Shown: positions 22,061 to 33,165 of the stretch, piece by piece
Numbering within the stretch: position 1 is the first letter of the stretch
Layout: every line of letters starts with the position of its first letter
NCBI RefSeq assembly: GCF_035046485.1
Contig: NC_085138.1
Span: forward strand, 20,341,440-20,405,439
Reading direction: 5' to 3'
Length of the DNA: 64,000 nt
Source: Aedes albopictus
Lineage: Eukaryota; Arthropoda; Insecta; Diptera; Culicidae
Made by a program: the position numbers and the translations under genes
Notes under the pieces: generated by a model
Seen by the model: the letters and a program-made list of their open reading frames with translations, nothing else
Database searches by the model: none
Told to the model about the DNA's origin: nothing

Positions 22061-23320
22061 GCAGTTGTAACCACTAGCGTGGCCAGCTGCTCCTTATTTA
22101 CTCGTTCTCAGGAATAAACACGAGAAAGATGGAAGAGGTGGAACTTCCTCTCTCTTCCATTCCTCTCTTTCTCATGTTTATAGAAGAGAATGAATGAGAA
22201 ATAAAAAATAAGCCGAAGGTAATGGCTGTAATTGGGTGAGGTATTCCAGCAATAATTTCTGCAAAAATCATAGGCTCCCTACAGGAATTTACCCAAGCAT
22301 ACTTCAGGCTGGCTTTTTGGGATTTCACCAAGTTGAGATGCAGGTGCTGTTTCACTTGGAGCGTTATTCCAGTACGAAGAAAACGCAGAAGGCGGTGTAT
22401 TCCATCACAAAGAACAACTTTGTAGAACACTCGAAAAATCCTAAAAATCCATTAGAAAAGTTTCATCAGAAAACCTATTACACGGGGTCGTCCACAAACA
22501 ATGAAACATTACTCTTAGTTGAGCAAATAAGGTAATGGTTTGTTCGGCAAACTTTCCAATAATACGCTTTTCTGCAACTTTGTAGAAAACACCAACATCA
22601 ACACTATCTTCGTTTTTGAGAAAAGTAAAATCCTTTCGCACTTTTAGGTGGATTAATCATCAAGGTGAAAATTCCAAAGTAAAGAGTTATGTATATAGAA
22701 CAAACTGTTCTAAGACTTCATACCTCTAAATTCAATACTTGAAGCTGCAAAAAAGGAGTATAAGATTCAATCAAATTGTATGATTGTATGATCTTTGATT
22801 GATTGATTTAGCTATATTATAGAGACTTTCAGCCCTTGGCTGGTTCGTCTCTCGTATGAAAGTATGAAAGAGTGAGGGAGCGATCGTAATGGCTAGTTTC
22901 ATAATTAATACATTATTTTCGAAGGAAAATAATAAATTGTAGTTTATAAATATTACAGTGCTAGATTATCAGATAATTTTTTAAAGGCTTTTAGAAAACA
23001 TCTATTGTGTGGAGTGCAATTTGATAATGAGCAACATATCTCCAGCGTGTTTGAGAGTATCACCGAGCTGCCAGCACGGTGTCAACCATAATAAGTGTTG
23101 TTAAAATACAGATTACAAATTAATTGAGAAAAATCATTGAAATTCAACTTGGAAATATATTTGATAACAATGTTTCTAAAGCAATAAGCTCAAAAATTAT
23201 TAACAGTCTACTAAAATCAACTATTTTCCATGGATGAGTAAGAATGTCAGGAACTTGAATCAAACAGATAGTTTTACAGTGTTACTCTAACCTGCCGACC
23301 AGATCTTTTGGATCGAGTAG
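22061..23320. other. unassigned intergenic DNA with one retroposon 3'-end fragment
   Basis: No gene is supported. Positions 22110-22200 form an imperfect inverted repeat around CTCTCTTCCATTCCTCTC. At 22791-22860 (minus) is a copy of the GACGAACCAGCCAAGGGCTG hairpin with a TCAA-type tail, also seen at 31314 and 51940. The rest is AT-rich and featureless. Confidence 0.4.
22791..22860 (-). mobile_element. non-LTR/SINE 3'-end fragment with hairpin and (TCAA)n tail
   Basis: The minus strand reads GAGACGAACCAGCCAAGGGC, then TGAAAGTCTC and a short ATCAATCAATCAA tail. GAGAC...GTCTC and CAGCC...GGCTG form nested stems. Same module as 31314-31365 and 51940-52003. Confidence 0.55.
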
Positions 23321-23607
23321 ACGCGTCGCGCAAAGCGACATGAATTTCCCACGGTTTGTTTGTTAGCTCCTTATTATCGACCATTATTTCCTAGCGTGTA
23401 AGTTGTCGCAACGCTTCGCGTGACGCATCCACTATGGCCAGCACCCTACCTCATATCGCCCTGATAAACGAGGCACAAAGGCAATTTCGAAGGCAAAAAA
23501 GCTCGTTTCATATGGCACAGCCTATCGATTTTTATTTATCTGTTAAACAATAATATCCCTGCCGCTGTCGCTTGATTCGCCGTATCTCCTCGGAATGCCC
23601 ACATGTC

Positions 23608-25225
23608 CTATAGATATCCGTATCTTATCACGTCCCGAATGATGGCCGCCATCCGAGTTTTGTACTTGTCTTCGGATTTTGCGCTGGTAATGAACGACGT
23701 GTCGAATTCTTGCGATTCTTTGTACTTCTCTGCCGCCTCGTTCATATCCGGGAGGTCCTGGTTCTCGATGCAGATCATCGGCACGATGAACATTGCCATC
23801 AGAATGCCGAATTTGCCGCAGGCTTTGAGTTGCCGCAGCAAAGCCGTGAAGGGGAACTGGCGACTTGCGTCTCCACCAAGTTTCTCCAGCAGCTGCTTCA
23901 GCGAATTGTAGTAAATGCGGAGCATTTCGTCGTAGTGCTGGCGGCGGAACGCTTCATCAGTGCATCCAAAAATGAAGTACAGAAGGTCGAGCGCTGGCGA
24001 TACGTAACGGCAGATTTGCCAATCAAGGAGAACGATTTCCATGGGTACACCTCGCTGAAAATTACGAAACGGGTTAGAACTTCAGAAACTTTAGATGAGA
24101 AGCACGATTAATTACCTTATAGGAGTAGATCATATTGTTGATCCAACAATCCCCGTGTCCCAAGACTGCATACGGCTCGGCATATTCTGCACTGGTGATT
24201 GTAGATATATCGTCGAACAGAGTTTCCTTCAGTTTCGATAGCTTTTGACGTGCTTTCTCTTCATGGGGTTCCAGGGTACCTATTGCTCGGTCCATTGACA
24301 TGTTCATCATCATAATGAATCCTTCATTCGTTCTCATCATGGCGTTCAAGGGATCAGGTACTTTGAACTGTTCAAACACTTCCGGTCGTTGTTCTTTCAT
24401 TGCTAAGGATACGGCATGTAGTCTACCAAGCTGAATCATTAGCAGACGGGCATGTTCGTAGTTGGTTGGCACCATCTTGTTCCACATGCGGTAGTCCTTC
24501 AGCCTCAAGTCATCCATGATTATGACAGATTCTTCTTTGGGTATATCTACATAGGCTAGATAACACTGAGGAGCGTTGAAGAACCCTATGTTCATCTCTT
24601 CTGTAACACCTTTCTCCCGTTGGAATTCGTACATGGCCGGAAGAAATTTGGAGTATGCCATAACTTCACGATCGAAGATCGGCATTGAGCCGAACTGCTG
24701 GCGACGAGCATCGTTGATCGGTGGAATCTTGCACAGAACTATCAGTTTGCGGTCACCTTCGCTGATGGTAGCTCGGAACATTTCCGCTACGAAGCCATCT
24801 CCCTTGCCGGAGCCTGACTCGAAAGTGATCTCGAATTGACCAGAGGTAAATCCTTGTTCTGGAGCGATTCGAGCGACGGCGTCGTACATGAACTGTGGCA
24901 TTCCGTCCGACCGCTTCTGGTAGGTCACGCCAGACAGAGGGACAGCGATTTGTGGTTGAACTTCCATTGAAGTCGCTTCTGGTTGAACTTCCATTGAAGC
25001 CACTTCTGGTTGAACTTCCACTGAAGTCACCACTGGCTGTACCTCCTGAGGGATTTCTTCGACAGCATTGTCTTCCGCACTGAGAGCTACGGCTTCCACT
25101 TCAACCGTGGGTTTCACATCCTCCAAGACCGTTTCCACGCTAGCAGACTGTTGCTCCGTAGACACTTGCTCCTCTGCTGCCGATGACAGGGCGGAATGTT
25201 CCTGAACTGGAGTTTCTTCACCCAT
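23608..25225 (-). CDS. EcKL-3: ecdysteroid kinase-like protein, two exons (518 aa)
   Basis: Close paralogue of EcKL-2. Exon 1 is 25225-24116 (370 codons), the intron 24115-24055 (61 bp, GT...AG), exon 2 is 24054-23608 (148 codons plus stop), phase 0. An in-frame ATG exists upstream at 25303, but it lies upstream of the initiator-like site at 25272-25276, and the frame is not kept in EcKL-2, so MGEETPV at 25225 is preferred. The acidic N-terminal extension (about 100 residues) has three tandem copies of a 9-residue VEVQPE(V/A)-type unit. Kinase landmarks: Lys166, Glu187, HGD 357-359, Asp381 (LLDWQ), terminal RYGYL. It has about 22 residues near the C-terminus that EcKL-2 lacks. AATAAA on minus is at 23536-23531. 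Family role: small-molecule (ecdysteroid or xenobiotic) phosphorylation in the cytosol; the substrate is unknown. Confidence 0.9.
24964..25044 (-). repeat. 27-bp coding minisatellite in EcKL-3
   Basis: Three adjacent 27-nt units, each with GGTTGAACTTCCA on the plus strand (around 24952, 24979 and 25006), encode the repeated S-x-E-V-Q-P-E residues of the N-terminal extension. EcKL-2 has only one clear unit and a diverged second, which explains part of the 13-residue length difference in exon 1. Boundaries are approximate. Confidence 0.6.
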
Positions 25226-25271
25226 AATGTGCGTGCTCTGTGTTTGCTCTCGGATCGAAACTTGAAGCCGT

Positions 25272-25367
25272 ACTGAATCTGCTGCGTCAATTGAAGACTT
25301 CACTTTTGTTCCATTCGATGGGGGATTACTTGATGATATCTGTTATCTTATCGAATTCATTTATCAA
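25272..25367 (-). promoter_or_regulatory. EcKL-3 promoter: GATA boxes and initiator-like TCAGT
   Basis: On the minus strand, TTGATAA precedes GATAAGATAAC (25352-25343); TTCAGTACGG with TCAGT (25276-25272) follows about 75 bp later, 47-50 nt before the ATG. The block is highly similar to that of EcKL-2, as expected from the duplication. Confidence 0.55.
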
Positions 25368-26750
25368 CGCCGAGAATTGTAGGTTGATTGCAAGAGGTTA
25401 GGCAACGATATTAGATGAAAGGTGGCCCGTATAAGGACATTGACGCGAGTTGCTTGTTTTCGATGTACACCGGCAATCTATGCGTATTGTGAGCAAAGAC
25501 TTGTGACAAACACTTTTTGCAATTCACCGTAATTTTTGTGCAATCATGCAACCGAACTGAATTATACTTAAAGAACCGTTATCACTCTGAAAGATTTTAC
25601 ACCAGACTAGACGCGCATCTAAACTGAACTGCTTCGCAATTAGCGCCTATGAATATGATTTCACAATTGCCGATTGCCGCCTTAGCACGCGCTCATTCAT
25701 ATTTTAGCCTCCACGCGCCGTTGAAGTGTGCGTTGATCAACATTAACGATCAATCAGTGTGTAAACAGATTCATTAGCATTCGCGCAGTCATCTCAGTTG
25801 ACGCGTTTCTATACCAGAGGCAGCGTGAGAATTCTTCGTTTCTATTTGTTCTTCTTTGTTGCTTTACGTTCCCACCTGGATTTGACAAGTTTTTTTCAAC
25901 CGAGTGTATATACTATTGAAAATATTCTCAGTTTCCTATCACAGGATTTTTAAAGGCTCGACCAGAATCCAAAAATCGAACCCGTTATTTTTATGCTGAA
26001 GACCAGGCGCCTTACTCATTAGGTTAAATTGACACGCCACTTAAACTTATTCAAGTAAATACCTGTACCGGATCTACTTAAAGATTTACTTTGGCACTAC
26101 CGTCACAATAATTAACAAAGATGCCAAATGCCATTTCTCGATATTTGTTTCAAATAGCAAAGCATGGGTTGTTAGGAGTCCTTAAAAATACATATAAGTA
26201 ATACCTGTAACACGTTTTACTATCATTATATTGTGATCCGTATAGACACAAGACAACTCTAAACCATTCTCTAAACTAACTCAAGCTCCCAAATTCATCA
26301 AATTCGAAAACAAGCGATTACGGCACCGATTGATTCCGTTATTTTTGTTTTCATGCGTGCTTGTTGGAAGTGAAACAAAACAAACAGCGCTTCAATTATT
26401 TTTATTCGTATGATGAGAATGGGAGCCACATGCTTAATTAGGGAACCAATAACCTATCTGTTCAAAACAAATAGAAAAAGGCTTGGAAAAAGGACTGCCG
26501 GATAATATTACGGCTTACTACAAAAATGTCCAGGTATCTCAAAAGTTACTTGTATTTTTCTCTTAAGCTCCCACTCTTACTAGATCTAATTCAAACTATT
26601 TTATTTGGTAAGACCATGCTGAGCGTGCTTGGGTCTAATTCCTGATCCATGATCCCTGAAAGAGAGAATCCATAGATGACGTTACATCTTCATTTTATAT
26701 TTTCACAAACTTTATACACGGCTCATTACATTATCGAAAAGTCGTCTCCT
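25310..26750. other. intergenic region upstream of EcKL-3
   Basis: The first 160 bp match the EcKL-2 upstream region. Beyond that the DNA is mostly unassigned AT-rich sequence; a degenerate tRNA-like motif is listed separately at 25935-26045. Confidence 0.4.
25935..26045 (-). mobile_element. possible tRNA-like SINE head, degenerate
   Basis: The minus strand has TTTAACCTAATGAGTAAGG (A-box-like) and, about 35 bp later, AACGGGTTCGATTTTTGG (B-box-like). No tail or duplication is visible. Old SINE fragment or decayed tRNA-like sequence. Confidence 0.4.
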
Positions 26751-26759
26751 CCCCCCGCA

Positions 26760-27400
26760 TGACTATTTGGGGATTCCAGGAAAAGTAATCTGGAAGAAGT
26801 CCTTGGAAGAAACCCGTGGGAAATTCCGGAAGGAATCCCTGTAAAAATCTCGGGAGAATTCGTTGAAGGAGTTCCTAAATGAATATCAGGAGGAATACCT
26901 AACATAATGCCGGAACCAGAAGGAATCCCCAATGAATCCCTGGAGAGCCCTTGAAGGAATCTTGAGAGGATTCCCTAAAGGAAATCCGGAAGAATCAATG
27001 AATGTTTCCCGGGAGGATGCAACGAAGCATACCGGAGAGAAATGCCTTAAGGAATCCATGGAGGAAGCCCGGAAGAAATCTCAGAAGGTTATCTCCAGGA
27101 ATAATTATGAAAAAAAAAACTCTGAAAGAATCCCCAAAAGAATCATGGAGTAATCTCTAAAGAATCTCAAAAGGAGTCGCTTTAAATATCCTAAATGATT
27201 TCCTCGAAGAATCCCGGGAGAGATCTCCGAAAGAATCCTGGAGGAGAGTCCCAAGAGAAATTCCTAAAGGAATCATTAAAGGAATGCCAAGATAAGCTAA
27301 TGACGGAATCCCGGAAAAATCACCAGAGGAATCAATGAAACATTTCAAGGAGAAATTTGGGAAGAAATCCCTGAAGCAGTCTCTAAAATGGAAGATTTCC
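26760..27400. repeat. 12-nt degenerate repeat array
   Basis: GGAATCCC/GGAAGAA-type units leading into the 24-nt version that follows. Confidence 0.65.
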
Positions 27401-29335
27401 ATCGATATCACGGGAGGATCTTCATCGAAATCCTGGGAGGATTGCCATCGAAGTTCTGGAGAATTCCCATTGAATCTTAGAGAGGATTTCCATCGAAATC
27501 CGAGGAGGATTTCACTCTAAATTCTGGAAGAATTTCCCTCGAAATTCTGGAAGAGTTTCCCTTGATCTCCTGAGAGGTTTCTAGAAGAGTTTCCATAGTA
27601 ATCTTGGGAGGATTTCCATCGAAACCACTTGGAAGATTCTTATAGAAATCCAGGGGGAATAGCCATCGAAATTCTAGGAGGATTTCCATCGACATCGAAA
27701 TCCTGGAATGGTTTCCATCGAAATCCAGGGAGGATTTCCATCGAAATCCAAGTAGGATTTTCATCAACATCTTGGGAGGATTTCCATCGAAATCCTTGGA
27801 GTAATTCATTGGAAATCCTTGGAGGATTTTCTTTAAAATCCTTGGAAGATTTCCCTCGAAATCACTGGAGGATTTCACTGAAAATCTTTGGAGGATATCA
27901 CTGAAAATCTTTGGAGTATTTCTCTTGAAATCCTGAGAGGATTTTCAGGGATATACTCCAAGGATTTCGATGGAAATCCTTCCTGGATTTCGATGGAAAT
28001 CCTCTCAGGATTTCCTGAAATGATTTCCATCGATATTCTGGGAGGATTTGCATAGAAACCCAGAGAAGATTTCCATCGAAATCCAGGGAGAATTTCTATC
28101 GTAATCCTTGGAGTATATCCCTGAGAATCATCTCAGGATTTCATGAGAAATACTCCAAAAATTTTCAGTGAAATACTCCAAGGATTTCGATGTAAATTTT
28201 CCCCGGATTTCGATGGAAATACTCTCAAGATGTTAATGAAAATCCTACTTGGATTTCGATTAAAATGTTTCCAGGATTTCGATGGAAATCCTCCTAGAAT
28301 TTCGATGGCTATTCTCCCTGGGTTTCGATAAGAATCTTCCAGAAACCTTTCAGGAGATCAATGGAAACTCTTTCAGAATTTTGAGGGGAATTCTCACAGA
28401 ATTTTGAATCCTGGGAAGATTTCCCTCGAAATTGTGGAAGTGTTTCCATCCAGAGAGAATTTCCATGGAAATTCTAGGAGGTTTCTCATCGAAACCCTGA
28501 CAGGATTTCTATCGAAACCCCTTGAAAGATTTTCCTCGAAATCCAGGGAGGATAGCCATCGAAGTCCTAGGAGGATTTCTATCGAAATCCTGGGAGGTTT
28601 TGCATCGAAATCCTGGGAGGATTTCCATCGAAATCCTGGGAGGATTTCCATCGAAATCCTTGGAGTATGTCCCTTGAAATCCTTGGAAGGTTTCCCTCAA
28701 AATCATCGGAGAATTTCCATCGAAATTCAGGGAAGATTCTCATCGAAATCAATGGATAACTTGCGTTGGAATCCTGGGAAGATTTCTCTCGAAATTCTTA
28801 AAGAGTTTTCATTTTCATCCAGAGAGAATTTCCACAGAAATCCTGGGAGGATTCTCATCGAAACCCTGAGAGGATTTCCATCGAAACCCCTTGGAAGATT
28901 TCCATTGAAATCCAGGGAGGATTGCCATCAACATTTTAGGAGGATTGCCATCTGAATATAGGGAGGATTTCCATCAAAATCCTAGGAGAATTTTCGTTGG
29001 AATCCTGGGAGGATTTCCCTTGAAATCCTGGAATGATTTCCATCGAAATCCTGGGAGGATTACCATCGAAATTTAGGAAGGATTTCCATCGAAATCAATG
29101 GAAGATTTCCGTTGGAACCCTGGGAGGATTTCCTTCTGAACCCTTAGAGGATTTCCCTCAAAATCCTTAGAAGATATTCTTCGAAATTCTTAGAGAATTT
29201 TTCTCAAAATCCCGGGAGTATTTCGTTTGAAATCCTTGCAGGATTTCCCTCAAAATCCTTGAAGGATTTCTCTCGAAACTCTGGGAGAATTTCCCTCGAA
29301 ATCCTGCGAAAATTTTCTTCGGAGTCATTTGAGGG
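27400..29335. repeat. 24-nt repeat array with inverted and higher-order structure
   Basis: The unit is about 24 nt, GGATTTCCATCGAAATCC plus a GTGGGA-type spacer; GGATTTC and GAAATCC form a small stem in each unit. It looks like a dimer of the 12-nt family. Units run in one orientation to about 27945, invert to about 28390, then revert. A longer direct repeat of about 370 bp is visible (CCAGAGAGAATTTCCA at 28449 and 28819). Open frames with 8-residue periodicity are artefacts. Confidence 0.8.
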
Positions 29336-29345
29336 AATCCAGGTA

Positions 29346-29555
29346 CAAAGGGGTGTAAGTAACAATTTTGTCGAAATTAAGTTGAACATATCAAAAAGTT
29401 CTTCAAATTTCAAACTTTTCGGAGCTTTTTTATGATTATGTCTACGTTGGTTCAAAAAATTACAATAAATAGGAGAAAATTGGGTTGGTTTTGAATCTCC
29501 ATACATTTTTATGGGTCGAAAAATTGGTGCAAAACTTTGAGCCTTTTTTCTCGAA
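29346..29555. mobile_element. MITE of the CAAAGGGGTGTAAGT family, right end lost
   Basis: Left end CAAAGGGGTGTAAGTAAC and the interior (AATTACAATAAATCGGAGAA-like core) match 20064-20285, but the copy stops after CTCGA and the right TIR is replaced by 12/24-nt repeat. Confidence 0.75.
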
Positions 29556-30405
29556 TTCTTGGGATGTATTCCCACCGAATCTTGAAAGGATATCCCTCGG
29601 TATCCTGCAAGGATTACTCTCGAAATCGTGAAAGGATTTTCCTCGAAACCTGGGAGAATTTCCCTTGAAAATCCAGGATGAAATCTTCAGTGCAATGTTT
29701 TAAAGAAAAACTGAAAATTCAGTAAACAATTCCGGAAGGAATTAACGAAGGAATTCTGGGAGGTATTCCTGATGGAATCCCGGAAGAAAACCCAAGAAGA
29801 AATCTGAATCTCGGAAAAAAAACTCATAAAATAACCTCGCATTGAATTCCGTGGCAAATCCCAGAAGGATTCTTGGGAGAAAAAAATGAAGGAATCCCGG
29901 GGGAAAACCCTGATGGAATGCTGGAAATTCTCCTGATGGAACCTTGGAATAAGTTTCTTTACAGAAAAATACACTAAGAAGCCTTAGGATCAATCTCTAA
30001 GAAATACCCGAGAAGCATCAATGAAGGAATCCCGGAAAGAACCTCGAAAATAATCCTGGGAAAAATGCCGGAAGAAATTCATAAATAAAAGAGTCTCGGC
30101 CTCGGGAGAAATCTATGAGAAAACCGCGGGAGGCATCCTTATTGGAAACCTGAGAGAAATTTCTAAATCAACCTCTGGAGAAATCTTCAAAGGAATCTAG
30201 TGTCGAATCAACGAAAGAATGTCGTAAGGAATCACGGAAGTAATCTCTTAAGGAATCCCGGAAAAAATCCTAGAAAGAATTTCTGAATGAATCAATGAAG
30301 GAATTCTCAGAGGAATTTAAAAAAGCCCGAATCAAATTCCTAATGGAATCCCGAGAGAAAACCCAAAAAAGAATCCTTCAAATTTCCGGATGGAGTCTCG
30401 AAAAT
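29556..30405. repeat. 12-nt degenerate repeat array
   Basis: Mostly GGAATCCC-type units, with the usual artefact frames. Ends near 30405 in unassigned sequence. Confidence 0.65.
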
Positions 30406-30779
30406 AATCTATACGGACGAGAATCGGGTAGAATAATGTAAGTAAGTAAAATTCTCAGTAAAGTAAGTAATGTGAAACTCCCTAACAATTTTTAGCGAAG
30501 AATTCGTGAACAAACTCGAAGGAAGAATTGGACGCGACCAGCCTGAACGAAGGCAACTTCTCAAACTGAGAGTTCAAGATTGCTATTTCTGTTTCGTGCG
30601 GATCTCTGGGAGTACGTGACCGGGACCTGCCCAAAAAAAATATATAAACGAACGTAGCAGCGGCTGGTCTTGGTCTTGGCAATTGGTCTTCTGGTCGATG
30701 ACAACCAATGGAAGTTGATACAAGGCACTACCGCCTTCGAAGGAAGTTTGCGAAAGCCTCAGGAGAAACACCGACACGT
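30406..30779. other. unassigned sequence before copia B
   Basis: May contain leader sequence of copia B. No LTR pair or gene could be recognised. Confidence 0.3.
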
Positions 30780-31313
30780 CGAAGGTTTTCATACTCAAGA
30801 AACGTTGCGATATGCGTTACACTGATGGCGAGGACAACGAGAAGCACTTTACGGAGATGTTAGATCTCTTCGAACGGCTTTCGGTGACGTGGTAACCAAG
30901 TGCTGGACGCTAATCTGCAGGTGACGATGGTCCTCAGAAGCATGCCAGATTATTTCATTACAACCGCTCTGGAAAGCCAGTCGTATGATGTTCGATCTCG
31001 TGAAGACGAAGTTAATCGATAAAGTGACCAAGCGAAGTTGTTCCAAGGGAGCACAGTCGATGTTGAAATCAGGTACAAAGAAGCATATTATTTACCATCA
31101 CTGCAAAAGGGACACAAACAAAAGGGCTGCCGTTGGCTGATGCCGGACCAGAAAGAGAAAACTCGGAAAAACTTTATTGGCTCGATAGGTAAGATGATCA
31201 AGGCAAAGGTAATTCGTAGCAGCTATGATGAATACGCATTCATGGTCAAGGTCGGCGGTAGCTCAGATTCATTGGCAACTGATTCTGGAGCAACCTCACA
31301 TAAACATAGGAAC

Positions 31314-31365
31314 TGGAGATGAACCAGCCTCGGGCTGAAAGTCTCGATAATAAAGACATAAAAAA
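31314..31365 (+). mobile_element. 52-bp 5'-truncated retroposon insertion with target duplication
   Basis: A 12-bp direct repeat AAACATAGGAAC (31302-31313 and 31366-31377) flanks a 52-bp piece holding GAACCAGCCTCGGGCTGAAA and a poly-A end. This is the pattern of an extremely 5'-truncated non-LTR or SINE insertion. It splits the copia B protease region. Confidence 0.75.
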
Positions 31366-32266
31366 AAACATAGGAACAAACACGCTGGATGACGTCAACG
31401 AATCTGGAATCAAGACGAAAAACGCTGGCTAAGGTATATGCCGTGTTCAGTGTGCTGATCCCAATAGTTCCGGGAACATCATAACCCTCAACAAAGCGCT
31501 GCTTGTTTCCGATCTCGAAACGAACCTGTTCTCAGTGAGATCCGCTTCGAAGAGAGAAGCGGCGATTGTTTAGATGCAGCCATATGTCGCAATTCTAAGT
31601 GGCGGTTGAAAAGGTCTCCGGAGAATTGGTCAATCTTCAACTGACGCACAATGCAAATCTGGCTCAAGGTGTAGGAGGTCATTCGAAGAATATTGTCAAC
31701 ATGCGTGGCAGAGGAATTTCTGCCAAAGCGACCGGAATCGAGATTGAGAATAGCTGAGTAAAAGCCGTCTGTGGAAGTTGTTGAATTTACCTTAAGTTTA
31801 CCTTTGTCAAATAATTTCGAGAAGATTGACGAAGCAACCAATCCAAATGTGCGGATCAATGAAGACTCAATCTGCTGGTGTATTTCGGTATTTCATAGTT
31901 ATACTGGACAATTTCACACGCAAATCAGAAGCAACTGCGTTCATCAAAACGTGTAAGAGGTGAGGACAGCATTTGGAAGAGACCACCGTAAATAATTCGA
32001 TCAGACCAGGGTGGCGATCGATCAAGAACTGGCTACATTTTGCCATTAACATGGTATTCGACAGCAGTTCAGCGCTGCTGATGCTCGCTGGAGTAGCTGA
32101 AAGGAAAAACCGATTATTAGTTGAGATGGTGAGAGTATTGAGCAGATGCAATCAACACAACGTACTACCTCCAAAATCTTCTGCCAACCAGTGGTTGTCT
32201 CGGAAACGTTTTTCGAGTTGTGGACGTCTAAGAAGCCAAAGATCATTTCTCGCGCTCAGTATCATA

Positions 32267-32485
32267 TGGGCGTATCTACAATGATCGATTTCTCTTCATC
32301 GATTTTCTCTTCGGCTCATAACTTGACCGGCAAATCATTTTTGGTTGTTTTTGTTGTTTTAGATGCTAGTCCTAGTCGTCCTTCACCGAAATACACCGAG
32401 AGATCATCCGAATATTGGTCGTATTTGGCGGAATAATCCGAAGAGAAAATCGATGAAGAGAAATCGATCATTGCAGATACGCCTG
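32267..32485. mobile_element. MITE, TA target site, in copia B
   Basis: Arms TGGGCGTATCTACAATGATC and GATCATTGCAGATACGCC(TG) are complements, followed inward by GATTTCTCTTCATCGATTTT and its mirror. TA flanks both ends (32265-32266, 32486-32487). The inner block is shared with the MITE at 40815-41057, so the two families are related. Confidence 0.75.
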
Positions 32486-32939
32486 TATGATACTAAACGC
32501 GAGATTTCCGATTGTTACGTGTAAATCCCGAAGAAGAAGCGTTCAAATTCAAAATGGATGAAAATGACATTCGTCGGTTATTCGCAACAGTAGAAGAGCT
32601 ACTGTTTCCTGGATCTAGCGACCAACAAGTTCATAGTGCCACGTGAGGCCAGGTTCATCCTAGCGAAAAGCTCAGAGGCCGTTTTGCAGTGAGGACAATT
32701 ATTATGCTTCGGTTGAAGACAAAGACGAGAATCTATGAAGTTCCAACCGGTCGAACATGTGTGTTCCCCCCTTTATGATATGGAGAAGCTATGCTGGCTT
32801 CAACCCAAGAAGATGAACCCCGTATGTATGAAGGAGCTCTGCGCAGTAAGGAAAGTCGATAATGATGCAAATCAATGGACGAAGAGTTTGCTTCCCTCGC
32901 ACAGATCTCAACATGGGACATTGTGAAGAAGCCTACACT

Positions 32940-33165
32940 GCAAATTTTGTTTGCTGGTATTCAGCAAACTTTGCTGATTTCATTCAGCAATACAAATTTA
33001 CTGAATATCAGCAATTATTTTTCAGCTTGCTGAATCTTCTAGCAATTTTGGCAGTTGATCAGCAACGTTGTGCTGAAATTCAGCAAAAATTTTGCAAAAA
33101 TTCAGCAATTTATTTCGCTGATTTTTTTTTTTGAAACGCTTCCATTTCAAAAAAATTGGTGTGTA
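32940..33165. mobile_element. possible small MITE with repeated TTCAGCAAA motif
   Basis: About 200 bp rich in ATTCAGCAA/TTGCTGAAT strings interrupts the copia B sequence just before the reverse-transcriptase start. The motif occurs in both orientations. Ends are not defined and no target duplication was found. Confidence 0.4.

Noticed and set aside
25226..25303. Upstream in-frame ATG of EcKL-3 at 25303 as true start
   Set aside because: It lies upstream of the initiator-like site and is not conserved in frame in EcKL-2; MGEETPV at 25225 is shared.
27477..28955. Frames of 85-183 codons as secreted or repeat proteins
   Set aside because: They follow the 24-nt array (8-residue periodicity) and occur on both strands and in inverted blocks.
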